From contig NZ_JAKCLJ010000007.1 in assembly GCF_021412565.1 (NCBI RefSeq), forward strand, positions 62,001-126,000: 64,000 nucleotides of DNA, in the 5' to 3' direction. The notes under the pieces are model-generated. The model was not told where the DNA came from. It saw nothing but the letters and a program-made list of their open reading frames with translations, and searched no databases. The DNA is from Shewanella sp. AS1 (GTDB lineage: Bacteria; Pseudomonadota; Gammaproteobacteria; Enterobacterales; Shewanellaceae). The position numbers and the translations under genes are program-made. Below, in pieces: positions 53,402-60,872 of this stretch. Numbering within the stretch: position 1 is the first letter of the stretch; each line of letters starts with the position of its first letter.

Positions 53402-53849
53402 CGCGCCTGTATATCGCGCGGCGACTAAAGCCGATCTCGCTCAGATAGTCAGTCTGGAATTACAGCTCTTCGGCGATCACGGCTATCCCGACTTCTTTTT
53501 TCGTCAATGCATAGATTGCTGGCCCAATGGTCTGCGACTTGCGACCTTAGATGGGCGCATTACCGGCTATATCTTAATTACCCCTAGCGAGCAAACTGAT
53601 CTAGCTTGGATCCTCTCTTTGGCCGTGGATACTGAGTTTCAGGGCCGTGGGATAGGCTGGGGCCTGGTAAAAGATGCGATCGCTTCTCTTAGCGAGAAGA
53701 TGACCCGGGTGAAACTGACAGTGGATCCCAACAATCCGGCGGTGAATCTCTATCTCGCCCTCGGTTTTGTTGAGCAAGAGATCGAGTCTGACTATTTTGG
53801 TCCGGGGCAGGCCCGAATAGTGATGCAGCTGCGCCGCGATAGGAAATAG
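53379..53849 (+). CDS. GNAT-family acetyltransferase
   Basis: The 156-residue protein is a GCN5-related N-acetyltransferase. The acetyl-CoA motif A reads VDTEFQGRGIGWGLVKDAI (about residues 80-98), followed by NNPAVNLYLALGFVE (motif B). It resembles RimI-like or phosphinothricin-type enzymes but the substrate is unknown. The start is uncertain: ATG 53379 overlaps cysQ by 23 bases and has no good ribosome site, and GTG 53394 is an alternative. It lies eight bases before the transporter gene. Confidence 0.82.
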   Translation: MTCLSVSNAPVYRAATKADLAQIVSLELQLFGDHGYPDFFFRQCIDCWPNGLRLATLDGRITGYILITPSEQTDLAWILSLAVDTEFQGRGIGWGLVKDAIASLSEKMTRVKLTVDPNNPAVNLYLALGFVEQEIESDYFGPGQARIVMQLRRDRK

Positions 53850-53857
53850 AGGGAGCT

Positions 53858-55648
53858 ATGATATTAACGCGACGCTTTTTCCCCTATTTTGTCACTCAAT
53901 GCCTAGGCGCCCTCAACGACAATATCTATAAAAATGTGTTGCTGCTCATGGCGACCTACTCCCAAATCGAGCACTTACCAATTGGCATCAATCTGTTTGT
54001 TAATCTGGCCGCGGGCCTGTTTATTCTGCCTTTCTTCCTCTTCTCCGCCTATGCCGGTTTAGTGGCCGACAACATGGATAAGGCAAAATTGATCCGCAGA
54101 TTAAAACTGCTGGAAGTGGCTATCATGTCCTGCGCAGCGGTGGCGATACTGACCTCGAGTTATCTGGCCATGCTGGTGTTACTGTTTCTGATGGGGAGTC
54201 AGTCGGCATTTTTCGGGCCGGTTAAATATTCGATTTTGCCTCAGGCACTGTTCGAGGATGAACTGGTGAAGGGCAATGCCTGGGTGGAGATGGGCACCTT
54301 TCTGTCTATTCTGCTCGGCACTCTAGGGGCGGGATTATTGATCTCAAGGGATCCGAGCGCGACTATGGCGGCTTTGCTGGTTGTTGTTTTGGCCGGCTGC
54401 GGCTATCTCTCCAGTCTGGGCATCCCACCTTTGCCGGCACAGGGTAAAATACAGCACATCAAATTTGCCCCTCTGTCGGGCACCTGGCGCAGTATTGGCA
54501 AGGTAAGAGCGAATCCGAGTCTCTGGACGGCTGTGCTTGCCATCAGTTGGTTCTGGTTTCTTGGGGCGACCTATCTCACTCAGTTTGCCAATTTTACCAA
54601 GTTATACCTTCACGGCGATGCCAGCGTGGTAGCGCTCTTGTTGGCGCTCTTCTCTATCGGTATTGCCTTAGGATCTTTTCTGTGTGAGCGTCTGTCCTTC
54701 GGCCACGTCGAGCTGGGACTCTTGCCCTTTGGCCTGGCCGGTTTGACCCTGTTTGGACTCTCATTGTGTTTTTGCCTGCCGTCACTGCCCAGCGATCCTC
54801 TTTTGCATCATGATCTGGGCGGTTTTCTTGCCGTGACGAGCCATTATCCTGTGATGCTCTCTCTGCTGATGATAGGTGTTAGCGGCGGACTGTTTATCGT
54901 TCCTCTCTACGCCTTTATTCAGTCGCGGGCAGAGAAGGGACAGTGTGCCCAGGCCATTGCCGCCAACAATATAGTCAATGCGCTGTTTATGGTGGGATCG
55001 GCTGTGTTGGCCATCTTGCTGCTGGAAGTACTGGGCATAAGCATAGTGTCACTGTTTATGCTACTGGCCTCAATCAACCTGCTGGTTGCTCTGTTTCTCT
55101 TTACTGGTGTGGCAGAGTTCAGGCAGCGATTTGTCGCCTATCTGGTTAATCATCTGTTTAACCGGCTAAGTGTTGTCGGGCGGGAGAAGCTGCCGTCACT
55201 GGAGGCGGGGATTATTCTGTGCCAAGTTGACAGCAGGTGGGATCTGTTCCGGGTGCTCGGCACCTCGACCCGAGCTATCCATTTCGTGGCCGACCCTGTG
55301 TTGATCCGAGGAGGTTTCTTTCTGAGTTGGTTCGGTCAGGATCTGATCCCTTGGCCTGCCAGGGCAGAAGGAAGCACCATAGATAAGCAGACGCTTGAGG
55401 CGATAGAGACGCATTTAAGCCGGGGCGAACTCGTGTGTATTGTGCGGAGTAAAAATCAAACAAACTGGCCTGAAGTCTTGGATAAGTTGCTGTGGGATCA
55501 CGAGGTGGCGGTGAATCTGATGCAGCTTTCCCCTGCGGTATCGAGCCTAGGCATAAAGAGGGAATATTTAGCCGCGATAGGCTCACCGCTGCTGGATGTT
55601 GGCCGTCAGGAAATCCAGCAAGCCTGGGCCGAGTTACAGCAAGGCTAG
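53858..55648 (+). CDS. LplT-like MFS transporter fused to a degenerate acyltransferase domain
   Basis: The 596-residue protein starts with an MFS domain of about twelve spans (residues 1-425) resembling lysophospholipid transporter LplT/Aas (FPYFVTQCLGALNDNIYKN, FFGPVKYSILPQ). About 165 further residues align in pattern with a PlsC-type acyltransferase (IHFVADPVLIRGGFF, then LEAIETHLSRGELVCI). The catalytic HxxxxD is replaced by CQVDSRWD, and the usual FPEG motif by RSKNQTN, so the acyltransferase part should be inactive. There is no acyl-ACP synthetase domain as in full Aas fusions. It is probably a lysophospholipid flippase with a vestigial or regulatory tail. Confidence 0.82.
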   Translation: MILTRRFFPYFVTQCLGALNDNIYKNVLLLMATYSQIEHLPIGINLFVNLAAGLFILPFFLFSAYAGLVADNMDKAKLIRRLKLLEVAIMSCAAVAILTSSYLAMLVLLFLMGSQSAFFGPVKYSILPQALFEDELVKGNAWVEMGTFLSILLGTLGAGLLISRDPSATMAALLVVVLAGCGYLSSLGIPPLPAQGKIQHIKFAPLSGTWRSIGKVRANPSLWTAVLAISWFWFLGATYLTQFANFTKLYLHGDASVVALLLALFSIGIALGSFLCERLSFGHVELGLLPFGLAGLTLFGLSLCFCLPSLPSDPLLHHDLGGFLAVTSHYPVMLSLLMIGVSGGLFIVPLYAFIQSRAEKGQCAQAIAANNIVNALFMVGSAVLAILLLEVLGISIVSLFMLLASINLLVALFLFTGVAEFRQRFVAYLVNHLFNRLSVVGREKLPSLEAGIILCQVDSRWDLFRVLGTSTRAIHFVADPVLIRGGFFLSWFGQDLIPWPARAEGSTIDKQTLEAIETHLSRGELVCIVRSKNQTNWPEVLDKLLWDHEVAVNLMQLSPAVSSLGIKREYLAAIGSPLLDVGRQEIQQAWAELQQG

Positions 55649-55685
55649 CGGAGCAGACCTATCCCGCTAGCCCGATTAAGTCAGA

Positions 55686-56804
55686 TTAGTTTCCAGATGA
55701 ATCGGCTTGGTTTTCATCCAGCCATTGATGAACGGCCTGATGATCGCCTTTAAAGATGATGCGATCCTGTTTTCTGCCGATCTGATATTGATACATAGGA
55801 TCGTAATATTTCTCTAATAAAAGCCCAATCCACTCGAGATGGGTCTGGGTATCGCCGCGACTTAACTGGGCAGCCAAGGCGCTGTCGATTAACGCTTGTA
55901 TCTCATCGTGCTGCTTACCGCCCAGGCGTTTCTTAATGCCGGAGACGCTCAGGTGCAGATAGTCGGTAAAGGCGCTAAAACCTTCCTCTTGGCCTAAGTT
56001 ATCTTGATACTCGGCGACCATCTTATGCACATATTCATCTAACAACCGACTCAGTCTGGCACTTAGGCTCTCTTCGAGCACCACAATATTGGCGCTCTGC
56101 ATCCCTTTATAAAATGCCTGGGGCAGGGCCGAGCGTCCAATCAGGTAGCTTTCATCTTCCAGTAGCAGATGAGTAAACTGCTTTTTCTGGTGTTTTAACA
56201 GGGCGACCGCCAAGGCGTTTTCGAAGTTGATCTGACTCGGCTGAGGCTTAAAGCGACGACCGAAGCTGGAGCCCCTGTGGTGGGCAATGCCTTCGAGATC
56301 CACAGCTTCCTGCCTTAGCTGGATAAAATCTGTCTTGCCGCTGCCGGTAATGCCGCTGAGGATCAGCATGTTACTCTTCTGTGGCGCCTCATCTATGGTC
56401 TCGATAAGAAACTGTCGCATCGCCTTATAGCCGCCCTCGATAAAGGGAATGCGTAAGCCTGCTTCTTTTAGCCATTGCTGGGTCAGTCTGGAGCGAAGGC
56501 CGCCGCGAAAACAGTAGAGATAGGCGCCGGGATTGGCCCGAAAATAGTCGAGCCAGGCATCGATGCGCTGTTGTTTGACTTCGCCGCACACCAGGGAGTG
56601 ACCCAAGGCGATCGCCGCGTCTTGCCCCTGCTCCTTGTAACGTGTGCCGACCAGGCGCCGCTCCTCATCCTGCATCAGCGGGTGGTTGGTGCTGGCGGGA
56701 AACGCCCCTTTGATAAATTCGACTGGGGCGCGCACATCCATAATGGGATGATCCCTGGTAAATATCTCAGCATATTGCGCTTTAGAAATAAGCTCACTGG
56801 TCAT
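55686..56804 (-). CDS. mnmH: tRNA 2-selenouridine synthase
   Basis: The 372-residue enzyme (also SelU/YbbB) replaces sulfur by selenium in 2-thiouridine at the tRNA wobble position, using selenophosphate. An N-terminal rhodanese domain holds the catalytic cysteine in [10 protein letters not shown] (about residue 97), and a P-loop domain has [10 protein letters not shown] (about 148-157). It follows selD with a one-base overlap (56804), so selenium donor and user are co-expressed. The gene converges on the MFS gene with 37 bp between and no visible terminator. Confidence 0.95.
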   Translation of the reverse strand: MTSELISKAQYAEIFTRDHPIMDVRAPVEFIKGAFPASTNHPLMQDEERRLVGTRYKEQGQDAAIALGHSLVCGEVKQQRIDAWLDYFRANPGAYLYCFRGGLRSRLTQQWLKEAGLRIPFIEGGYKAMRQFLIETIDEAPQKSNMLILSGITGSGKTDFIQLRQEAVDLEGIAHHRGSSFGRRFKPQPSQINFENALAVALLKHQKKQFTHLLLEDESYLIGRSALPQAFYKGMQSANIVVLEESLSARLSRLLDEYVHKMVAEYQDNLGQEEGFSAFTDYLHLSVSGIKKRLGGKQHDEIQALIDSALAAQLSRGDTQTHLEWIGLLLEKYYDPMYQYQIGRKQDRIIFKGDHQAVHQWLDENQADSSGN

Positions 56805-57847
56805 TAAATCAGTTCCACCAGGTGTGATGTCTCTGTGGGATCGAGCAACTGACCTATGCTGATAGGATCAATTTCGTTGGCTTTTAGCAGCGCGATGAGT
56901 TCGGCTTCCGATTCTTCTGATACCGCAATCAGCAGGCCACCGCTGGTCTGGGGATCGCACAGTAGGGCCTTTTGTCTGTCATCCAGAGGGGCCAGATGTT
57001 CGCCATAGCTGTCGAAATTTCTGTGGGTGCCGCCGGGGATACAGCCCATCTGCAAATAGGCTTCGACCTTAGGCAGTAGTGGCAGGCGATTGAGATCTAT
57101 CTGGGCCGTGAGCTTGGCGCCGAGGCACATCTCGATAAGATGACCGGCAAGGCCGAAACCTGTGACATCTGTCATGGCATTCACGCCATTGATCTTGGCG
57201 ATCTTCGGGCCGAGTTTATTGAGCTGGCACATGGCCGTTGGCGCAATATCCAGATCCGCATCGGCGAGCTTCTTCTGTTTCTGCGCCGTGGTCATAATGC
57301 CAATCCCAATGGGCTTGGTGAGGTACAGTTTGTCGCCCGGCTTGGCGGTATCGTTCTGTTTTATCTCATCGAGGGGGATCTGCCCCGTTACCGCCAGTCC
57401 GAAAATCGGCTCAGGGGCATCGATACTGTGACCGCCGGCGAGCATGATGCCGGCCTCCATACATGCCTGGCGCCCACCATCAACGACTTGTTGTGCCACT
57501 TCGGCGGGCAGAGTATTGACCGGCCAGCCCAGAATGGCGATCGCCATCATAGGTGTGCCGCCCATGGCGTAGATGTCGCTGATGGCATTGGTCGCAGCGA
57601 TACGGCCAAAGGTGAAGGGATCGTCCACTATGGGCATAAAGAAGTCAGTGGTACTGATAATGCCGGTATCATCATTGAGTCTGTAGACGGCGGCATCATC
57701 CCGGGTGCTATTACCCACGAGCAGATTGGGATCGTTAAATTGAGGCAGTGAAGACGCTAAAATGGTGCCTAAAACTTTGGGGGAGATTTTGCAGCCACAA
57801 CCTGCGCCATGACTGTATTCGGTAAGTTTGATTTTGGTCTCTGACAT
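56804..57847 (-). CDS. selD: Selenophosphate synthase SelD
   Basis: The 347-residue enzyme makes selenophosphate from selenide and ATP. The N-terminal active-site loop HGAGCGCKI has the catalytic Cys and Lys (Cys, not Sec, form), followed by [10 protein letters not shown] and [10 protein letters not shown] of the PurM-like fold. It supplies mnmH directly downstream. No selA, selB or selC is in the window, and both formate dehydrogenases use Cys, so here SelD is linked visibly only to tRNA modification. Confidence 0.96.
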   Translation of the reverse strand: MSETKIKLTEYSHGAGCGCKISPKVLGTILASSLPQFNDPNLLVGNSTRDDAAVYRLNDDTGIISTTDFFMPIVDDPFTFGRIAATNAISDIYAMGGTPMMAIAILGWPVNTLPAEVAQQVVDGGRQACMEAGIMLAGGHSIDAPEPIFGLAVTGQIPLDEIKQNDTAKPGDKLYLTKPIGIGIMTTAQKQKKLADADLDIAPTAMCQLNKLGPKIAKINGVNAMTDVTGFGLAGHLIEMCLGAKLTAQIDLNRLPLLPKVEAYLQMGCIPGGTHRNFDSYGEHLAPLDDRQKALLCDPQTSGGLLIAVSEESEAELIALLKANEIDPISIGQLLDPTETSHLVELI

Positions 57848-57900
57848 TGAGCTAAAGCGTCTGTTTAGATAAAGAGCTCCATGATAGTCCTATCCCCAGA

Positions 57901-57966
57901 CGACTTCAATTAGGCGACTTTAATTACGCGAGTTCAATTGGGTGACTTCAATTGCTGACTTCAATG
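57901..57966. repeat. Degenerate 14-bp tandem repeat
   Basis: Nearly five copies occur of a unit close to CGACTTCAATTAGG: CGACTTCAATTAGG, CGACTTTAATTACG, CGAGTTCAATTGGG, TGACTTCAATTGC, TGACTTCAATGAA. It lies 54 bp upstream of selD on the side of its promoter. Confidence 0.8.
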
Positions 57967-58001
57967 AACCCGCAATCGCGGGGCGGCGACAACTTAGGAA
58001 T

Positions 58002-58030
58002 AAAAGAGAAGGCCACCCCTTGGTGGCCTT
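58002..58030 (-). terminator. Terminator of the desaturase gene
   Basis: AAGGCCACC pairs with GGTGGCCTT (58009-58030) around CCTT. On the minus strand it is followed by CTCTTTTATT, and it lies 27 bp after the desaturase stop. Confidence 0.8.
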
Positions 58031-58057
58031 AACTGAACAGATCTCTGGTACGCCAGA

Positions 58058-59161
58058 TTAATTGCCGGCGATTAACAGCTGCCAGCTTTTTTGGCGTATC
58101 AAGAGATCTTGCTTGAGTTCTTGCACCTGTGAGCGCAACTGTTTGATACACAGCTGCTGACGTTTGGCCTCCAGCAGTGCTTTCTTGGCCTGATAGTACT
58201 CCCCCAGATGATGCTTTAGCAGCTCATATTCCTGCTGGAGTTTCTCAAGCAGTTCCTGATGATCACTGCGCTGTTGCAGCTTATCCTGAGTCTGCTTCAG
58301 CTGCATCTGTAGTTTGGCACGCTCGATCCGCTCCTGAGGCGTGACGCGTCTCTGGCTGGCCAGACCCATCCAGGCTAAGGCATTGATTAGCCACTTAGTG
58401 GGATCGTAATGCCACCATAAGATGCCATTGCGATAATCATTTTCAAAAATATGGTGGAAGTTATGATAACCCTCGCCATAGGTAAACAGCGCAAGCACAC
58501 CATTGTCGCGGGCGGTATTTTTGTCTGTATAGGGCTGCTTGCCCCAGATATGAGCCAGAGAGTTGATAAAGAAGGTACAGTGGTGCACTACAACCAGTCG
58601 CAGCAGGCCGGCCATCAGTAACATGGCCCAGACATCCCCGTTTAACCAGCCTAAAAATGCCGGTAAGCCGAAATTCATCAGCAGTAGCAGAGGCAGGTAA
58701 TACTTGTGCTGCCACATCACAATTTTCTCATTTTGCAGGTCACGGACATTCTGATAATCGTGATATCTGTGAGCCTGATACTCTCTTAACATCCAGCCGA
58801 TATGGCTGTACCAGAAACCCATGTTCGCTGAATAGGGGTCTTTGTCGTTATTGTCTACATGCTTGTGGTGTATGCGATGATCCGATGACCAATGCAAGGC
58901 ACTGTTTTGCAAAGCCAGGGCGCCACCAAGGGCGAATAGCAGGCGTACTGACCAGTGCGCCTTGTAGGTGCGATGTGACCAGAGTCTATGATAACCCGCG
59001 GTGATCGACAATCCGCTGGCGAAAGCCAAGCCGATGAAGGCTGCCCATTCGGCAGCACCATAACCATAGGTGATGCCATACCAAGGGACTAAAATCAGGG
59101 CGCAGAGAAAGGTGGTAGCAAAGAGTAAAACGTTGGTCCAAATCAGTGGAGGCTTGTTCAT
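58058..59161 (-). CDS. Acyl-CoA delta-9 type fatty acid desaturase
   Basis: The 367-residue membrane di-iron enzyme introduces a double bond into saturated acyl chains. The three histidine boxes are HRLWSH (about residue 62), HRIHHKH (about 100) and EGYHNFHH (about 237). Four membrane spans are in two pairs. The last 100 residues form a Gln-rich coiled coil (LQMQLKQTQDKLQQRS and further), unusual for a catalytic desaturase. The ATG at 59161 follows GGATAG; a TTG six codons earlier is less likely. It is divergent from fabR with a palindromic operator between, so membrane-fluidity control by FabR is likely. Confidence 0.92.
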   Translation of the reverse strand: MNKPPLIWTNVLLFATTFLCALILVPWYGITYGYGAAEWAAFIGLAFASGLSITAGYHRLWSHRTYKAHWSVRLLFALGGALALQNSALHWSSDHRIHHKHVDNNDKDPYSANMGFWYSHIGWMLREYQAHRYHDYQNVRDLQNEKIVMWQHKYYLPLLLLMNFGLPAFLGWLNGDVWAMLLMAGLLRLVVVHHCTFFINSLAHIWGKQPYTDKNTARDNGVLALFTYGEGYHNFHHIFENDYRNGILWWHYDPTKWLINALAWMGLASQRRVTPQERIERAKLQMQLKQTQDKLQQRSDHQELLEKLQQEYELLKHHLGEYYQAKKALLEAKRQQLCIKQLRSQVQELKQDLLIRQKSWQLLIAGN

Positions 59162-59187
59162 TATTCTATCCGACAGCAAATGATTGG

Positions 59188-59203
59188 GCTTACAAGTGTA
59201 AGC
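59188..59203. promoter_or_regulatory. Predicted FabR operator
   Basis: GCTTACA-AG-TGTAAGC is a perfect 16-bp palindrome 26 bp before the desaturase start. Its form resembles the FabR sites of enterobacteria (GCnTACA-N2-TGTAnGC as I recall). It probably mediates repression of the desaturase and perhaps fabR autoregulation. Confidence 0.65.
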
Positions 59204-59300
59204 TAATTTACCGATCTAGATCACATAGGTCAAGACGGGCTGTGTTTTTTGGCTAAAGCAGGTATTATCTGCAGATACTTTATCTATTGGATTCATCACG

Positions 59301-59915
59301 ATGGGCATCAGAGCACTGCAGAAAGAAAAAACTCGACGGGCGTTAGTGGACGCCGCATTTAATCAGTTAAGTGCCGAGCGCAGTTTTTCCAGTCTCAGTC
59401 TGCGTGAAGTCGCCCGCGAAGCCAATATTGCCCCGACCTCTTTTTACCGCCATTTCAAAGACATGAATGAGTTAGGACTCACTATGGTCGATGAAGGCGG
59501 ACTCACACTCAGACAGATGATGCGTAAAGGGCGCCAGCGCGCCGAGGCGGGTGGCAGCGTGATCCGTATTTCGGTCGATACTTTTATGGAAGTGCTCGAT
59601 TCCAATCCGAACGTGTTTCGTATCCTGCTCCATGAACGCTCCGGCACCTCGGCACCGTTTCGTGCCGCCGTGGCTCGAGAGATAGAGCATTTTATCTCAG
59701 AGCTGGCACATTATACCGAGGCAACGACTAAGCGCAGCCCGGAGCTCGCCAGGGCTCAGGCCGAAGCTTTAGTCACCTTAGTGTTTAACGCCGGAGCCGC
59801 AGCATTAGATATGAAACGGGTCGATCGTAAAATCCTAGCCGACAGATTGGTGGTGCAGCTGCGCATGGTGGCCAAGGGCGCAGAGGCCTTGCAGCACAAG
59901 TTGGAAAAGCGATAG
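59301..59915 (+). CDS. fabR: TetR-family repressor of unsaturated fatty acid synthesis FabR
   Basis: The 204-residue regulator has an N-terminal TetR helix-turn-helix (residues 8-55) that follows E. coli FabR nearly word for word: [20 protein letters not shown] and [20 protein letters not shown]. The ligand domain carries [16 protein letters not shown]. In E. coli it represses fabA and fabB in response to the unsaturated/saturated acyl-CoA ratio; here the divergent desaturase is an obvious extra target. ATG 59301 is taken as start. The terminator follows 57 bp after the stop. Confidence 0.95.
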   Translation: MGIRALQKEKTRRALVDAAFNQLSAERSFSSLSLREVAREANIAPTSFYRHFKDMNELGLTMVDEGGLTLRQMMRKGRQRAEAGGSVIRISVDTFMEVLDSNPNVFRILLHERSGTSAPFRAAVAREIEHFISELAHYTEATTKRSPELARAQAEALVTLVFNAGAAALDMKRVDRKILADRLVVQLRMVAKGAEALQHKLEKR

Positions 59916-59972
59916 GCAAGTAAGGGCGCACAATAGGCGCAAGGCATAGCAGTTACTTGAACGTGTATACAG

Positions 59973-60005
59973 AAAGGGCTCTAATAAAATTGAGCCCTTT
60001 TTTGA
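59973..60005 (+). terminator. Rho-independent terminator of fabR
   Basis: AAAGGGCTC pairs perfectly with GAGCCCTTT and is followed by a T run. It marks the end of the conserved chromosomal block before the accessory island. Confidence 0.88.
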
Positions 60006-60383
60006 TCGATTAACAGTAGTTAACGTCGCTCCAGCAGATAACTGATAAGCTTGATGGTGTCGCGGTTTTCACCGCTTCGACTTCTTTCATCTGTGGTTCC
60101 TTCTTTTTGCAATAACGTGAATATGGGAGTCAGCATCACGCAAACCCGCATTGGGGCTGAGTTTGCTGCTTCCCACAATACCTTTTTGAGAACCAGTTCA
60201 GTCGATACTGATCTCTATCTTATAAATCCCCATCTGGACGTAACGGCAGAAGTTGCTCAGTACTAGTCGTACTGGACTGTCGGCGCCTCCTAAGGTTGCT
60301 AATCGGTATATGCACAGGGGGGATATATATCTGTAAAATATTGAAAAAAGAGAAAAGTTAAAAATTACTTAAACGGCATATGC
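60006..60383. other. Island left-border region without a supported gene
   Basis: Short open frames exist on both strands (60051-60266 plus, 71 codons; 60020-60214 minus, about 64 codons), but neither has a ribosome site or a recognisable product. The stretch may hold remnants of a decayed gene or an integration junction. No tRNA-derived or obvious attachment repeat was seen inside the window. Confidence 0.35.
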
Positions 60384-60411
60384 GATGAGTTAATAACGAA
60401 GGAAACTCATC
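60384..60411 (+). promoter_or_regulatory. Inverted repeat around the alpA ribosome site
   Basis: GATGAGTT and AACTCATC are perfect eight-base arms flanking AATAACGAAGGA, which contains the Shine-Dalgarno sequence. The right arm ends directly at the ATG at 60412. It could fold in mRNA with the ribosome site in the loop, or be an autoregulatory operator. Confidence 0.55.
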
Positions 60412-60675
60412 ATGAAACTATTACGATTGCAGTAGGTGATGGATTGCACTGGGCTGGGACGTTCGTCTATTTATAGCTATATGAGTGAGGAGAGTGAGGA
60501 GAGTGAGGAGAGTGAGGAGAGTGAGGAGAGTGAGGAGAGTGAGGAGAGTGAGGAGAATTTTCCAAAGCCAGTAAAAATTGGTCCAAGAATATCGGCTTGG
60601 GTTGAAAGTGAAGTGGAAGATTGGATGATGGAGCGGATTGAGATAGGGATCGCGAGTAATGGGATAATTTTTTGA
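60412..60675 (+). pseudogene. AlpA-like prophage/island regulator with amber codon and repeat expansion
   Basis: Read from ATG 60412 (behind AAGGAA), the frame begins MKLLRLQ, hits TAG at 60433-60435, then continues in frame as VMDCTGLGRSSIYSYM, a (SEE)8 tract, and FPKPVKIGPRISAWVESEVEDWM. Without the stop and with one SEE this would be a standard 66-residue AlpA regulator: helix-turn-helix TGLGRSSIY, wing FPKPVKIG, and AWVESEVEDW. AlpA proteins activate excision or expression genes of mobile elements. Re-initiation at GTG 60436 or ATG 60439 could still make a 78-79 residue form. The eight-copy 9-bp repeat adds 21 residues between recognition helix and wing, so function is doubtful. Confidence 0.78.
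60484..60555 (+). repeat. Eight perfect copies of a 9-bp repeat (AGTGAGGAG)
   Basis: The 72-bp tract consists of eight identical AGTGAGGAG units encoding Ser-Glu-Glu. The unit keeps the reading frame, so copy number changes alter protein length by three residues without frameshift. Perfect identity suggests recent expansion by slippage. Confidence 0.97.
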
Positions 60676-60811
60676 ATAAAAACAATAAACAAAAGATTTA
60701 ATGGTCTGTTTTCATTATTGTTGGGCATATCTGAATGAAAATATTCGCTATGGCGTTGTTGTATAAGTCAAATTATCAAGAGGTCAAATGGCATTTTTAG
60801 TGACAAGTTAG

Positions 60812-60827
60812 TGTAAGATGACTTACA
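60812..60827. promoter_or_regulatory. Inverted repeat upstream of hsdR
   Basis: TGTAAG-ATGA-CTTACA has perfect six-base arms, 45 bp before the preferred hsdR start. It may be an operator for the island's regulator. The rest of the 197-bp gap between the alpA-like gene and hsdR shows nothing else clear. Confidence 0.4.
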
Positions 60828-60872
60828 AATATGGGGTGAATCGATTTTGGTTTCTAAATGAGGAATACAAGG

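Noticed and set aside
57140-57751. 203-codon plus-strand open frame
   Set aside because: Antisense to selD; its sequence only mirrors the conserved SelD codons.
57901-57966. Possible CRISPR array
   Set aside because: Units are 14 bp, contiguous and degenerate with no spacers, so it is a simple tandem repeat.
60051-60266. 71-codon plus-strand open frame
   Set aside because: No ribosome site, unusual composition and a similar-length frame on the other strand; not supported as a gene.
60484-60555. Possible CRISPR or protein-binding iteron array
   Set aside because: The 9-bp units are directly adjacent, in frame and code for Ser-Glu-Glu inside a recognisable AlpA fold; a coding microsatellite explains it.
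60436-60728. Minus-strand frames of repeated Ser-Pro-His or Leu-Ser-Ser through the repeat
   Set aside because: They are products of the 9-bp repeat read antisense; the plus-strand frame has the AlpA motifs.
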